Part shown: in pieces, positions 45,413-54,050 of the stretch
How the letters are laid out: every line of letters begins with the position of its first letter
Numbering within the stretch: the first letter of the stretch is position 1
Origin: Streptomyces sp. NBC_01275
GTDB taxonomy: Bacteria > Actinomycetota > Actinomycetes > Streptomycetales > Streptomycetaceae
NCBI RefSeq assembly: GCF_026340655.1
Contig: NZ_JAPEOZ010000001.1
Coordinates: forward strand, 5,766,001 to 5,830,000
Direction: 5' to 3'
Length of the DNA: 64,000 bases
Notes under the pieces: model-generated
The model's input: only the letters and a program-made list of their open reading frames with translations
What the model was told of the DNA's origin: nothing
Databases searched by the model: none
Position numbers and translations under genes: made by a program

Positions 45413-46243
45413 TCATGGGCGCCAGCTCGGATCCGTCAGGCGGATTCCGCCCGCCGCCAGGCCCCGCTCCAGCCGGCGCAGCTCCCCGCGCGCCGGTACC
45501 CCGTACATGCGCGCGCCGGTTCCGGCGCCGTCCGCCCGCAGGCTCACGCGCGGTCCCGGCGGGTAGGCGCGGGTGAGGTGCGGGGCGTAACGGCGGGCGC
45601 CGAGGGAGGTGCGCGGCACGAGCCGCTGGTTGGCCGACCCGCGCCAGACCAGGTCCGTCGGCTCGCCGACCCGGAAGCGGCCCGTCACGACCGCGTCCGC
45701 GCCGTCCAGCGCCGCCCACGCCTCTTCCGGCAACTGATCCGGCACCTCGTCGGGCTCGTGACCGGTGTAGACGAGCAGGTCGGGGAGGTCGGGGAGGTCG
45801 GGGAGGTCGGGAAGGCCCGCTGGGTACCCCGCGCCCCCCTCAAGCCCCTCGCGCCCATGCGGCCCATGCGGCTCACGCAGCCCGTGCAGTCGGCGCAGCG
45901 CATGGAGCCGACGCAGCCGGTCCGCTCCGTGCAGCAGTGCGGTCAGTGCGGCGGGCTGGGCGAGTGGTTCCCCGCCGCTGACCGTCAGCCCGTCCGCGCC
46001 GAGGTCCAGCGCCCTCTCCCACAGTTCCAGCAGCTCGCCCACGGTGGCGGTCCGACCGCCGTCCGCGTCCCAGGTGTGCCGGGACATACAGCCGGGGCAG
46101 GCCAGCGCACACCCCTGGAACCACACCCCCAGCCGCCGCCCCGGCCCGAGCGTCTCGACGGGGAAGTACCCGTCGGCGACCCGCACCGGCACTTCAGCCG
46201 CGTCGGTCACGTGCCCCACTCCAGCCATATGCCCCCCAGTCAT
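45413..46243 (-). CDS. Radical SAM activating-enzyme-like protein
   Basis: The protein has about 276 residues; ATG 46243 or 46228 are plausible starts. The cluster motif is CALACPGC within FQGCALACPGCMSRHTWD (CX3CX2C), then LTVSGGEPLAQP (GGE motif). LVYTGHEPDEV matches the NrdG/PFL-activase fold. An in-frame Leu-Pro-Asp tandem (nine-base repeats at 45774-45812) interrupts the middle. It is convergent with the macro gene. Such enzymes generate glycyl radicals or modify peptides; no glycyl-radical partner is encoded in the window, so a different target is likely. Confidence 0.82.
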   Translation of the reverse strand: MTGGHMAGVGHVTDAAEVPVRVADGYFPVETLGPGRRLGVWFQGCALACPGCMSRHTWDADGGRTATVGELLELWERALDLGADGLTVSGGEPLAQPAALTALLHGADRLRRLHALRRLHGLREPHGPHGREGLEGGAGYPAGLPDLPDLPDLPDLLVYTGHEPDEVPDQLPEEAWAALDGADAVVTGRFRVGEPTDLVWRGSANQRLVPRTSLGARRYAPHLTRAYPPGPRVSLRADGAGTGARMYGVPARGELRRLERGLAAGGIRLTDPSWRP

Positions 46244-46564
46244 ATGCCCACAGCAATATTCCTCGCCCCGCCCCTCGATATTCGAAGATCTTTTCCCTTG
46301 TTTAGGGCGCACTCCGGACCGAGCGGAACCAAGCGGAAGGGAAGCCTATTCCGCGTCACGTCGAACCGGCTCGGGTTTGGGAAGTTTTCCAGGAACTCTC
46401 CGGTAACAAAGGCGCGGCCCCGGTCGTTCGGCGGTCGATCTCCGGCTGATTTCCGGATGCCGTAATCCGTTGTCGTGAATATCTCCCTCTCGCGTTCGTT
46501 TTTCCCCTAGGCTGCGCGAATCCCGGACCAGGGGGTGGTCCGGGAATCTGACGAGGGGGATGGA
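46244..46564. promoter_or_regulatory. Divergent, relatively AT-rich control region
   Basis: No gene is convincing here. Bases 46250-46300 and 46430-46510 are notably less GC-rich than their surroundings (GATATTCGAAGATCTTTTCC, CGTTTTTCCCCTAGG). CCCGGACCA (46522-46530) and TGGTCCGGG (46536-46544) form a 9-bp hairpin with a G5 loop, ending 20 bases before the next gene start. It is probably the promoter and leader for both the radical SAM gene and the three-gene operon. Confidence 0.55.
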
Positions 46565-47152
46565 ATGAGCGAGGTGAAGTCCGTCCCGGCGGACTACGGC
46601 CGCAGCCGTCTCACCGCGCGCACCCGCTGGCGGGCCACCCGCCACGGACGCCGGGACGGCCACGCCGGCATCGGCGCCGAGCACTGCGCACGGCAGCTGG
46701 CAGGCGGGCTGGAAATGGCGTTGGACGAGCTGCGCTCCGGCTTCGTCACACGCCACGCGGCCCTCATCGACCGCGTGAAGGAGGAGTCCGCGCGGATCGT
46801 GACGGAGTACGACCGGCGCGGCGAGGACGTGCCCGCGGCGCTCGCCCGCTTCGGCGGCTGGGTGTCGCAGTGGCGCACGGAGGTGACGGCCTGCCAGCAG
46901 CGCGGCCTGGCCCTCGCCGCCTGCGCCGACCAGGAACTCGCCCACTACCAGGCCGCGTACGCGCGCGCCGCCCGCCAGGAGGAGCCGCCGCCCGCGCAGA
47001 GCCCGGGCGCCGCGGTCCTCGACGGGTCCTGGACGGGGGCGCCGGACTGGATGCTCGACGACGTCCTGGTCCGCAGGGCGCTGCAGATTCTGGAGCAGAG
47101 GATCGGATCGGCGGCCGCCCAGGCCGGCCGGGGGGAACAGGGGACCCGATGA
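46565..47152 (+). CDS. Hypothetical cytoplasmic helical protein, first of a three-gene operon
   Basis: The protein has 195 residues from ATG 46565 with GAGGGGG upstream. It is hydrophilic and helical with no signal or membrane segment. The central part (RDGHAGIGAEHCARQLAGGL, then EMALDELRSGFVTRHAALID) suggests a helical bundle. No known domain is recognised. The stop overlaps the lipoprotein gene (ATGA), so the two are coupled. Confidence 0.75.
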   Translation: MSEVKSVPADYGRSRLTARTRWRATRHGRRDGHAGIGAEHCARQLAGGLEMALDELRSGFVTRHAALIDRVKEESARIVTEYDRRGEDVPAALARFGGWVSQWRTEVTACQQRGLALAACADQELAHYQAAYARAARQEEPPPAQSPGAAVLDGSWTGAPDWMLDDVLVRRALQILEQRIGSAAAQAGRGEQGTR

Positions 47153-47928
47153 CAAGAGCGACGAAAATGAGGCGGCGGGACCGAGCGGGAGGGGTCACCG
47201 CGGCGCTGGCCGCCTCCACCCTCCTGCTGACCCTGACGACGACGGCCTGCGGCGGCGGCCCCTTCGCCGGCCCGGAGCGTCTCTCCGCCGACTGCGCCGT
47301 CGTCCTGGACGGCTCGGGATCCGGCTCCGACAGCGACATCGGCTTCCGGGCGCAGGAGAAGCTGAAGGCCACGCTGCCCCGCTTCCTCGCCGACAAGAAG
47401 TGCAAGTACCTGTCCTACGCGCCCATCACCTCCGCCTCCGTCGCCTCCTCCTGCCAGGTGGCGCGGATCGACATCGACCCGGACGCCGACAAACGGTCCG
47501 AGCGCGAGGGGCTGTGGAAGCAGACCCGGGTCCTCGCCGAGGCGGGCGCGGAGAAGATGCTGGAGTGCGCCCGGGACCGTCAGCCGGGTTCGGACGTCCT
47601 GGGCGGCCTCGACCGTGCGGCCAAGGTGCCGCGTGACGGCGGCGGCGCCTTCCAGGTCCTGGTGATCAGCGACTTCGACCAGGCCGACCCCGACTTCAAG
47701 CTGTCGAAGTACGACCTCGTCACCCAGCCCGAGCGGGACACCGCCGTCAGGGCCCTGGTCAGCGGCCGCGGGCTGCCGGATCTGCCGGACACCACCGTCT
47801 TCCGCGTCGGCTTCGCCATGCGCGGCGGCAAGACCAACCCCGAACGCGTCGACCAGATGGAGCAGTTCTGGCAGCAGCTCCTGGAGAAGGAGGTGAAGGT
47901 CGATGTCGACGACGGATACGGCGCCTGA
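47149..47928 (+). CDS. Predicted lipoprotein with vWA-like fold
   Basis: The protein has 259 residues from ATG 47149. It has a twin-basic N-terminus (MRRRDR), a hydrophobic helix and a lipobox LTTTACGGG, predicting export and lipidation at the Cys near position 34. The mature part begins CAVVLDGSGSGSDSDIG, a DxSxS-like MIDAS sequence, and continues with VLVISDFDQADPDFK and TTVFRVGFAMRGG, strands resembling a von Willebrand A domain. It probably acts as an adhesion or scaffolding surface protein. The next gene begins 26 bases inside its 3' end. Confidence 0.78.
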   Translation: MTRATKMRRRDRAGGVTAALAASTLLLTLTTTACGGGPFAGPERLSADCAVVLDGSGSGSDSDIGFRAQEKLKATLPRFLADKKCKYLSYAPITSASVASSCQVARIDIDPDADKRSEREGLWKQTRVLAEAGAEKMLECARDRQPGSDVLGGLDRAAKVPRDGGGAFQVLVISDFDQADPDFKLSKYDLVTQPERDTAVRALVSGRGLPDLPDTTVFRVGFAMRGGKTNPERVDQMEQFWQQLLEKEVKVDVDDGYGA

Positions 47929-49363
47929 GGAGCCCCGCCGGCTCCGGGACGATCTGCGCGAGCGATTCCGCCGCGGCCGGGGCCGCGCGCCCGGCCTGGG
48001 CCGCACGAACCCCGCCGCGCCCCGCGGCCAGGTCCCGCCGACCGACACCCGGGAGGCCAGACGCCTGCTGGAGGAGGCCGAGTCGGCCGGCCGCCGCGCC
48101 GCCAGGGACGGCACGCTCAACCCGTACGTCCTCGGCTCGCTGCACCGGCTGCCCTACTTCGGCCGGCTGCGGGGGCTGCGCGACCACGCCCGCGACCGCA
48201 TCGTGGCCCGGCACCACGACGGTGAGGAGCAGGAACTGCGGGCCTCGGCCGCGCTGTTCGCCGCCACGGCGGCCCGGGAGAGCGAGGCTCGCCAGGCCAA
48301 GGAGGCACAGGAGGAGGAGACGCTCCGCCGGCAGGCCGCGGCCGCGCGGCTGGACCGGGCGGCGACCCGAATAGCCGCCCGCGAGGACCGGCGCGACCGT
48401 CTGCTGCCCTGGGTCGTGGGCCGGTTCGGGGCGGGCCGGGCGCACGGCGCGGACCCGGACGCCGGGCCGGGCGAGGACCAGGCAGGACCGGCCGACTGGG
48501 ACGACGACTCCGACAAGGAGGGCCGGGCCGCGGCCCGCCCGGTCGTCGCTCCCTGGGAGGGACTCACGGAGACCGCGGCCATGGCCCGCCGGCCCCGCAT
48601 GGCCCTCACCCTGCTGCTGATCCTGGTCGAACTCCCCGTCTATCTCACCCTGTTCCTGGCGATCCACGAGGGCACTCCGGAGGGCCGGGCCAGCGCCTAC
48701 CTGCTGACCGCGGCGGTGGGCGTCGCCATGACGCTCGGCCCCTTCCAGGCCGGCCGCCAGTGGCGTCGCCGGGGCGCCACGGCCTCGCTGTGGGTGGTCC
48801 TGCCGATCGCGGCGGCGCTCGCCTCGGTCTGGGCGGTGGCGGCCTGGTACCTGGGCGACCTGCGCGCCCGCATCGTCTTCCGGGACACCGACACGGGGGC
48901 CATGGACGAGCTCGCCCGGCAGCTGAACGTCGACCTGCCGCCCGCGCCCACCCTGCTCCAGCAGCTGCACCTGGACGCGCACACGGTCAGCGTCACCTTC
49001 ATCTCGCTGCTCCTGATGTCCGGCGGCATCGCGTTCCTGCTGGCGCTGTCCGAGGAACACCCCTTCGTCGCCGCCTACCGCCACCACCACAGGCGGCTGG
49101 AGGCGGCCGAGACGGCCCTGGCCCAGGCGGAAGGGGCGGCCGCGGCGGCCCGCCGCCAACAGGAGACCCAGGACGGCCGGCGCACCGAGCGCCGCGACGC
49201 CCTCTCCGCCGAACTGACCGCGGTGGACGCGGTGTTCGAGGCCGCCGCCCACGCCTACCTCGACGGCGTCCAGGCCGCCTCGCACGACCCGGCGGTCACC
49301 GAGGGCGCCATGCGCCTGTCGGCCCGCTACCCGCTCCTGCGCGACGATCCGGTACGACGATGA
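47903..49363 (+). CDS. Polytopic membrane protein with coiled coil
   Basis: The protein has 486 residues from ATG 47903, overlapping the lipoprotein gene by 26 bases. A hydrophilic, Arg/Ala/Glu-rich N-terminal 200 residues includes likely coiled coil (ESEARQAKEAQEEETLRRQA). Four membrane helices follow (about 230-385: RMALTLLLILVELPVYLTLF and later ones). A second charged helical region ends the protein. No family is recognised. Together with the lipoprotein it may form an envelope module of the accessory system. Confidence 0.78.
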   Translation: MSTTDTAPEEPRRLRDDLRERFRRGRGRAPGLGRTNPAAPRGQVPPTDTREARRLLEEAESAGRRAARDGTLNPYVLGSLHRLPYFGRLRGLRDHARDRIVARHHDGEEQELRASAALFAATAARESEARQAKEAQEEETLRRQAAAARLDRAATRIAAREDRRDRLLPWVVGRFGAGRAHGADPDAGPGEDQAGPADWDDDSDKEGRAAARPVVAPWEGLTETAAMARRPRMALTLLLILVELPVYLTLFLAIHEGTPEGRASAYLLTAAVGVAMTLGPFQAGRQWRRRGATASLWVVLPIAAALASVWAVAAWYLGDLRARIVFRDTDTGAMDELARQLNVDLPPAPTLLQQLHLDAHTVSVTFISLLLMSGGIAFLLALSEEHPFVAAYRHHHRRLEAAETALAQAEGAAAAARRQQETQDGRRTERRDALSAELTAVDAVFEAAAHAYLDGVQAASHDPAVTEGAMRLSARYPLLRDDPVRR

Positions 49364-49386
49364 CGGGCGATCCGGTACGACGATGA
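49345..49386. repeat. 19-bp direct duplication at a gene end
   Basis: CGATCCGGTACGACGATGA occurs at 49345-49363 and again at 49368-49386. The first copy carries the stop codon of the membrane protein. This looks like a slippage or footprint duplication at the right edge of the accessory genes. Confidence 0.85.
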
Positions 49387-49491
49387 GGCGAGGCACGCCA
49401 TAGGGGCGGGGTGGCCTGCCGAACCCGGCCCGCCGGCCCGGCTCACCGGCTCTGCCCTACCAGGGCCGGCCCGGCGCCCGCCGGACCGGCC

Positions 49492-50124
49492 CTAGTAGGC
49501 CACCCCCACCCCCTGCTTCACCGTCCCCCCGTCCTCGATCATCGCCAGCATCGCGTGCGCCACATCCGCCCGCCCGATGAACCGGCCCCTGGGCGGGAAC
49601 CCGCCCACCACCGTCCGGTAGGAGCCGGTCACCGGCTTGTCCTGCAGGCGCGGCGGCCGGACGGCCGTCCAGTCCGTGGCGCTGCGGGCCAGCTCCGCCT
49701 CCATCTCCCGCAGGTCGGCGTAGACGTCCTTCAGGGCGGCCGAGACCAGGCCGCGCACGGTGCGGTCGAGGACGCCGTCGCCCTCCGGGGCCGGGCCGAT
49801 CGGACCGGCGCTCACCACGAGCAGCCGGCGCACGTCCTCCGCCTCCAGGGCCGACAGCACCGTACGGGTGAGCCGGGCGGCGACCCCGGCGTCCTTGCGG
49901 CTGCGTGCGCCGAGCCCGGACAGCACCGCGTCCCGGCCGGCCACGGCGGGGCGCAGCGCCCCGGGGTCGGCGAGGTCCGCGCGCAGCACCTCCAGCCGGT
50001 CGCCGGTGACCGCGAGCCGGGCCGGGTCGCGGACGACGGCCGTGACCTCGTGGCCCGCGGCCAGGGCCTGGCGGACGACCTCCCGGCCGATGCCTCCGGT
50101 GGCGCCGAAAACAGTGAGCTTCAT
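49492..50124 (-). CDS. NAD(P)-binding reductase, atypical SDR
   Basis: The protein has 210 residues from ATG 50124. It begins MKLTVFGATGGIGREVVRQA, an NADP-type GxxGxxG motif, with AVVRDPARL as strand two and RRLLVVSAGPIG. It resembles the NAD(P)H-binding YwnB/BLVRB-like group. It is divergent from a TetR gene, and both share twin operators, so it is the likely TetR target. The substrate is unknown; induction by an electrophile or antibiotic is inferred. Confidence 0.87.
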   Translation of the reverse strand: MKLTVFGATGGIGREVVRQALAAGHEVTAVVRDPARLAVTGDRLEVLRADLADPGALRPAVAGRDAVLSGLGARSRKDAGVAARLTRTVLSALEAEDVRRLLVVSAGPIGPAPEGDGVLDRTVRGLVSAALKDVYADLREMEAELARSATDWTAVRPPRLQDKPVTGSYRTVVGGFPPRGRFIGRADVAHAMLAMIEDGGTVKQGVGVAY

Positions 50125-50150
50125 GGTGTGCTCCCCACTCAGGGTCAGGT

Positions 50151-50207
50151 GGGTGAGCATTCACTCACCCCTGGCTTCCTCTAGAGTGGGTAAGCATTCA
50201 CTCACCC
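50151..50207. promoter_or_regulatory. Twin TetR operators in a divergent promoter
   Basis: GGGTGAG-N6-CTCACCC (50151-50170) and GGGTAAG-N6-CTCACCC (50188-50207) are two 20-bp sites with the same spacer CATTCA, their centres 37 bases apart. They lie between the reductase and the TetR gene. Confidence 0.85.
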
Positions 50208-50234
50208 GTCAAGAGCAGAACGTGGGGAACCCGC

Positions 50235-50822
50235 ATGGAACGACCGGCCCGTGTCCGCATCCTCGACGCCGCGCACGAGCTGATGCTCACCGTCGGACTG
50301 GGCCGCGCCACCACCAAGGAGATCGCCCGCGCGGCCGGCTGCTCCGAGGCGGCGCTCTACAAGTACTTCCCGAGCAAGGAGGAGCTGTTCATCCGCGTCC
50401 TCGCCGAACGGCTCCCCCGGCTCGCCCCCCTGCTCGACAGCCTCGCGGCCGAACCGGGACGCGGCACGCTGGAGGGAAACCTCACCGAGATCGCCCGCCA
50501 GGCGGCCCTCTTCTACGAGCAGAGCTTCCCGATCGCGGCCTCGCTCTACGCCGAGGTCCAGCTCAAGCGACGGCACGACGAGGCGATGCGGGACCTGGGC
50601 GTGGGCCCGCATGTGCCCATCGAGCAGCTGGCGGCGTATCTGCGGGCCGAGCAGGGCGTGGGCCGGGTGCGGGAGGACGTCGACGTGTCCGCCGCGGCCG
50701 CGCTGCTGATGGGCGCCTGCGCGCAGCGGGCGTTCGCCTACGACGTGCTCGGCGAGCGACCGGAGGCCGCCGACTTCGCCGTACGCCTGGCGCGGACGCT
50801 GCTGGACGGGATCGGCGGCTGA
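50235..50822 (+). CDS. TetR-family transcriptional regulator
   Basis: The protein has 195 residues. The helix-turn-helix lies in residues 5-50 (RVRILDAAHELMLTVGLGRA, then TTKEIARAAGCSEAALYKYF), followed by a helical ligand domain with FYEQSFPIAASLYAE. It is divergent from the NAD(P)-binding reductase with twin palindromes between them, which it is expected to bind. The next gene (adenosine deaminase) is convergent and belongs to the core region. Confidence 0.92.
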   Translation: MERPARVRILDAAHELMLTVGLGRATTKEIARAAGCSEAALYKYFPSKEELFIRVLAERLPRLAPLLDSLAAEPGRGTLEGNLTEIARQAALFYEQSFPIAASLYAEVQLKRRHDEAMRDLGVGPHVPIEQLAAYLRAEQGVGRVREDVDVSAAAALLMGACAQRAFAYDVLGERPEAADFAVRLARTLLDGIGG

Positions 50823-50826
50823 GCGC

Positions 50827-51858
50827 TCACGAGGCCAGCCACGCGTCGATGTCCGCCAGCAGCCTCCCCTTCGTCTCCTCCGGCGCCGCGGAGCCGCGCA
50901 CCGACTGCCGGGCCAGCTCCGCCAACTCCGCGTCCGTGAAGCCGTGGTGCTGTCGGGCGATCTCGTACTGGGCGGCCAGCCGGGAGCCGAACAGCAGCGG
51001 GTCGTCGGCGCCCAGCGCCATCGGCACGCCCGCCTCGAACAGCGTCCGCAGCGGTACGTCCTCCGGCTTCTCGTACACGCCCAGCGCCACGTTCGACGCC
51101 GGGCACACCTCGCAGGTGATGCCCCGGTCGGCGAGGCGCTTCATCAGCCGCGGGTCCTCGGCCGCCCGCACCCCGTGCCCCAGCCGGTTGGCGTGCAGAT
51201 CGTCCAGGCAGTCGCGGACCGAGGACGGGCCGGTCAGCTCGCCGCCGTGCGGCGCGGACAGCAGCCCGCCCTCCTTCGCGATGGCGAAAGCCCGGTCGAA
51301 GTCCCGTGCCATGCCCCGGCGTTCGTCGTTCGACAGCCCGAAACCGACCACCCCCCGGTCCGCGTACCGCACGGCCAGCCGGGCCAGCGTCCGGGCGTCC
51401 AGCGGATGCTTCATCCGGTTCGCCGCCACCAGCACCCGCATCCCGAGCCCGGTCTCCCGCGAGGTCGTCTCCACCGCGTCCAGAATCACTTCCAACGCCG
51501 GGATCAGCCCACCCAGCCGAGGCGCGTACGACGTCGGGTCCACCTGGATCTCCAGCCAGCCCGAGCCGTCCCTCACGTCCTCCTCGGCGGCCTCACGCAC
51601 CAGCCGCCTTATGTCCTCGGGCTCTCTGAGGCACGAGCGCGCCGCGTCGTACAGGCGCTGGAAGCGGAACCAGCCCCGCTCGTCCGTCGCCCGCAGTTTC
51701 GGCGGCTCCCCGCTGGTCAGCGCCTCGCTCAGCGCGTCGGGCAGCCGCACGCCGTACTTGTCGGCCAGCTCCAGCACGGTGGTGGGCCGCATCGACCCGG
51801 TGAAGTGCAGGTGCAGATGGGCTTTCGGCAGCTCAGAGACATCACGTACACGCTCCAT
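50827..51858 (-). CDS. add: Adenosine deaminase
   Basis: The protein has 343 residues from ATG 51858; an upstream extension through the palindrome is rejected. It has the deaminase metal site HLHLHFTGSM, the HGGE catalytic region in SAPHGGELTGPSS, GHGVRAAEDPRLM, CPASNVALG and GADDPLLFG, as in adenosine/AMP deaminases. It hydrolyses adenosine to inosine in purine salvage. It follows aspC on the same strand beyond a perfect 54-bp palindrome that probably ends the aspC transcript. Confidence 0.9.
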   Translation of the reverse strand: MERVRDVSELPKAHLHLHFTGSMRPTTVLELADKYGVRLPDALSEALTSGEPPKLRATDERGWFRFQRLYDAARSCLREPEDIRRLVREAAEEDVRDGSGWLEIQVDPTSYAPRLGGLIPALEVILDAVETTSRETGLGMRVLVAANRMKHPLDARTLARLAVRYADRGVVGFGLSNDERRGMARDFDRAFAIAKEGGLLSAPHGGELTGPSSVRDCLDDLHANRLGHGVRAAEDPRLMKRLADRGITCEVCPASNVALGVYEKPEDVPLRTLFEAGVPMALGADDPLLFGSRLAAQYEIARQHHGFTDAELAELARQSVRGSAAPEETKGRLLADIDAWLAS

Positions 51859-51924
51859 CCAAGGATCCTGCCGTACGCGTCCGCCGTCCCGGTACCACTT
51901 TCCCCGAACGTGGTCTTGCTCGCA

Positions 51925-51978
51925 CACATGACAGAGGGACCAGGCCTGAACGTTCAGGCCTGGTCCCTCTGTCATGTG
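51925..51978. terminator. Perfect 54-bp palindrome after aspC
   Basis: Bases 51925-51978 are a perfect palindrome (27-bp arms, no spacer), centred on GAACGTTC at 51951/51952, with CCAGGCCTGA as a repeated element. It begins three bases beyond the aspC stop and lies upstream of add on the same strand. It has no T-run. It is the likely terminator, or a decay-protective 3' structure, of aspC. Confidence 0.85.
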
Positions 51979-51980
51979 CG

Positions 51981-53207
51981 TCAGTCCCTGGCTTCGGCCA
52001 GGAGCTTCTGGATCCGGCTCACGCCCTCGACGAGGTCCTCGTCGCCCAGCGCGTACGACAGCCGCAGATAGCCCGGCGTGCCGAAGGCCTCGCCCGGCAC
52101 CACCGCGACCTCGGCCTCCTCCAGGATCAGCGCGGCCAGCTCGACCGAGTCCTGCGGGCGCTTGCCGCGGATCTCCTTGCCGAGCAGCGCCTTCACCGAC
52201 GGGTACGCGTAGAACGCGCCCTCGGGCTCCGGGCAGAGCACGCCGTCGATCTCGTTGAGCATCCGCACGATGGTCTTGCGGCGCCGGTCGAAGGCCTCGC
52301 GCATCTTCGCCACGGCCGACAGGTCACCGGAGACGGCGGCCAGCGCGGCGACCTGCGCCACGTTGGAGACGTTCGAGGTGGCGTGCGACTGGAGGTTGGT
52401 GGCCGCCTTGACGACGTCCTTCGGGCCGACGATCCACCCGACCCGCCAGCCGGTCATCGCGTAGGTCTTGGCGACGCCGTTGACCACGATGCACTTGTCG
52501 CGAAGCTCGGGCAGGAGCGCCGGCAGCGAGGTGAACTTCGCGTCGCCGTAGACGAGGTGCTCGTAGATCTCGTCCGTCAGGACCCACAGACCGTGCTCGA
52601 CGGCCCAGCGGCCGATGGCCTCGGCGTCCTCGGCGCTGTAGACCGCGCCGGTCGGGTTGGACGGGGAGACGAAGAGCACGACCTTCGTGTTCTCGGTGCG
52701 CGCCGCCTCCACCTGCTCGACGGAGACCCGGTAGCCGGTCGTCTCGTCGGCCACGACCTCCACCGGCACACCGCCGGCCAGCCGGATCGACTCCGGGTAC
52801 GTCGTCCAGTACGGCGCCGGGACGATGACCTCGTCGCCCGGGTCGAGGATCGCGGCGAAGGCCTCGTAGATGGCCTGCTTGCCGCCGTTGGTCACCAGGA
52901 TCTGGGACGCGTCGACCTCGTAGCCGGAGTCGCGCAGCGTCTTCGCGGCGATCGCGGCCTTCAGCTCGGGCAGACCGCCGGCCGGCGTGTAGCGGTGGTA
53001 CTTCGGGTTCGAGCAGGCCTCGACGGCGGCCTGGACGATGTAGTCCGGGGTCGGGAAGTCGGGCTCGCCGGCGCCGAAGCCGATCACCGGCCGCCCGGCG
53101 GCCTTCAGGGCCTTGGCCTTGGCATCCACGGCGAGGGTGGCGGACTCGGAGATCGCACCGACCCGGGCGGAGACCCGGCGCTCGGTGGGAGGGGTTGCAG
53201 CGCTCAT
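51981..53207 (-). CDS. aspC: Aspartate aminotransferase
   Basis: The protein has 408 residues from ATG 53207 ([20 protein letters not shown]); the longer frame is rejected. Fold type I aminotransferase: [48 protein letters not shown] with the pyridoxal Asp/Tyr pair, and [18 protein letters not shown] with the Schiff-base Lys and Arg386-like residues near the end. It converts aspartate and 2-oxoglutarate to oxaloacetate and glutamate. In Streptomyces it precedes tRNA-Trp and secE, as here. Confidence 0.94.
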   Translation of the reverse strand: MSAATPPTERRVSARVGAISESATLAVDAKAKALKAAGRPVIGFGAGEPDFPTPDYIVQAAVEACSNPKYHRYTPAGGLPELKAAIAAKTLRDSGYEVDASQILVTNGGKQAIYEAFAAILDPGDEVIVPAPYWTTYPESIRLAGGVPVEVVADETTGYRVSVEQVEAARTENTKVVLFVSPSNPTGAVYSAEDAEAIGRWAVEHGLWVLTDEIYEHLVYGDAKFTSLPALLPELRDKCIVVNGVAKTYAMTGWRVGWIVGPKDVVKAATNLQSHATSNVSNVAQVAALAAVSGDLSAVAKMREAFDRRRKTIVRMLNEIDGVLCPEPEGAFYAYPSVKALLGKEIRGKRPQDSVELAALILEEAEVAVVPGEAFGTPGYLRLSYALGDEDLVEGVSRIQKLLAEARD

Positions 53208-53500
53208 GCACCCCATGTTTTCAGACCGGAAACCACCCCGGCACACGGGTTTCACGGACTGGGCAAGGAGTGTGGACGGCCTGAGGACGGAGGGAACACC
53301 CGTGCGGACATCGGCGGTGGCCTGGTGATCTTTCGGCGATTTCCCGACGATCTTCCGCCCGAGGGGCCCTGGCGGGCACTTTTCGTTCGACGGAGGGCTC
53401 CGGACCACGTACACTCACTCGTCGTTGGCCTTCAACAGCCGTGCCACAACCGGTGCACACCGAGCACTCGGTCGGATGCGGTACGTTGGGGAACACACAA

Positions 53501-53573
53501 AGGGTCGTAGCTCAATTGGTAGAGCACTGGTCTCCAAAACCAGCGGTTGGGGGTTCAAGTCCCTCCGGCCCTG
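53501..53573 (+). tRNA. tRNA-Trp (CCA)
   Basis: This 73-nt tRNA has acceptor stem AGGGTCG / CGGCCCT, anticodon stem-loop CTGGT-CTCCAAA-ACCAG (anticodon CCA) and T arm GGGGGTTCAAGTCCCTC. It stands directly upstream of secE, as in other Streptomyces. Confidence 0.97.
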
Positions 53574-53681
53574 CTACACACACCTTCGCCAGGATGTGTG
53601 CGCATGTACGTACAGCAATGCACCGCCGTGCGGCTCAGACCGGGCGCGGCACGGCCACGACCCGGGAACAGGTGAGGACGA

Positions 53682-53969
53682 ATGGCGGATGCCGTGGGCT
53701 CCATCGACACGCCTGATGCCCAGGACGAGCTGCCTGAGGCGCAGAAGAAGGCACGCAAGGGCGGAAAGCGTGCCAAGAAGGGCCCGCTGAAGCGACTGGC
53801 GCTCTTCTACCGCCAGATCGTCGCGGAGCTCCGCAAGGTCGTCTGGCCCACCCGAGGTCAGCTGACGACGTACACGACCGTCGTGATCGTCTTCGTCGTC
53901 ATCATGATCGGCCTGGTGACCGTGATTGACTATGGACTCAGCCACGCCGCCAAGTACGTCTTCGGCTGA
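53682..53969 (+). CDS. secE: Preprotein translocase subunit SecE
   Basis: The protein has 95 residues from ATG 53682. A charged N-terminus, the amphipathic helix with the SecE signature RQIVAELRKVVWPTRGQL, and a single membrane helix (about 63-83, VIVFVVIMIGLVTVI) fit the short actinobacterial SecE. SecE clamps SecY in the translocon. It is cotranscribed with nusG, 81 bases downstream, following the common tRNA-Trp - secE - nusG order. Confidence 0.95.
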   Translation: MADAVGSIDTPDAQDELPEAQKKARKGGKRAKKGPLKRLALFYRQIVAELRKVVWPTRGQLTTYTTVVIVFVVIMIGLVTVIDYGLSHAAKYVFG

Positions 53970-54050
53970 GCCGAGAGCGATAGGGCGCCGAGGTATCCGG
54001 CGCCCCTTTCGCATGTTCCACCCCTATGTATCCAGGAAGAAGCAGCCACC

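Noticed and set aside
31575..50822. Secondary-metabolite gene cluster
   Set aside because: There are no polyketide, peptide synthetase or terpene genes; the radical SAM gene lacks a visible precursor peptide.
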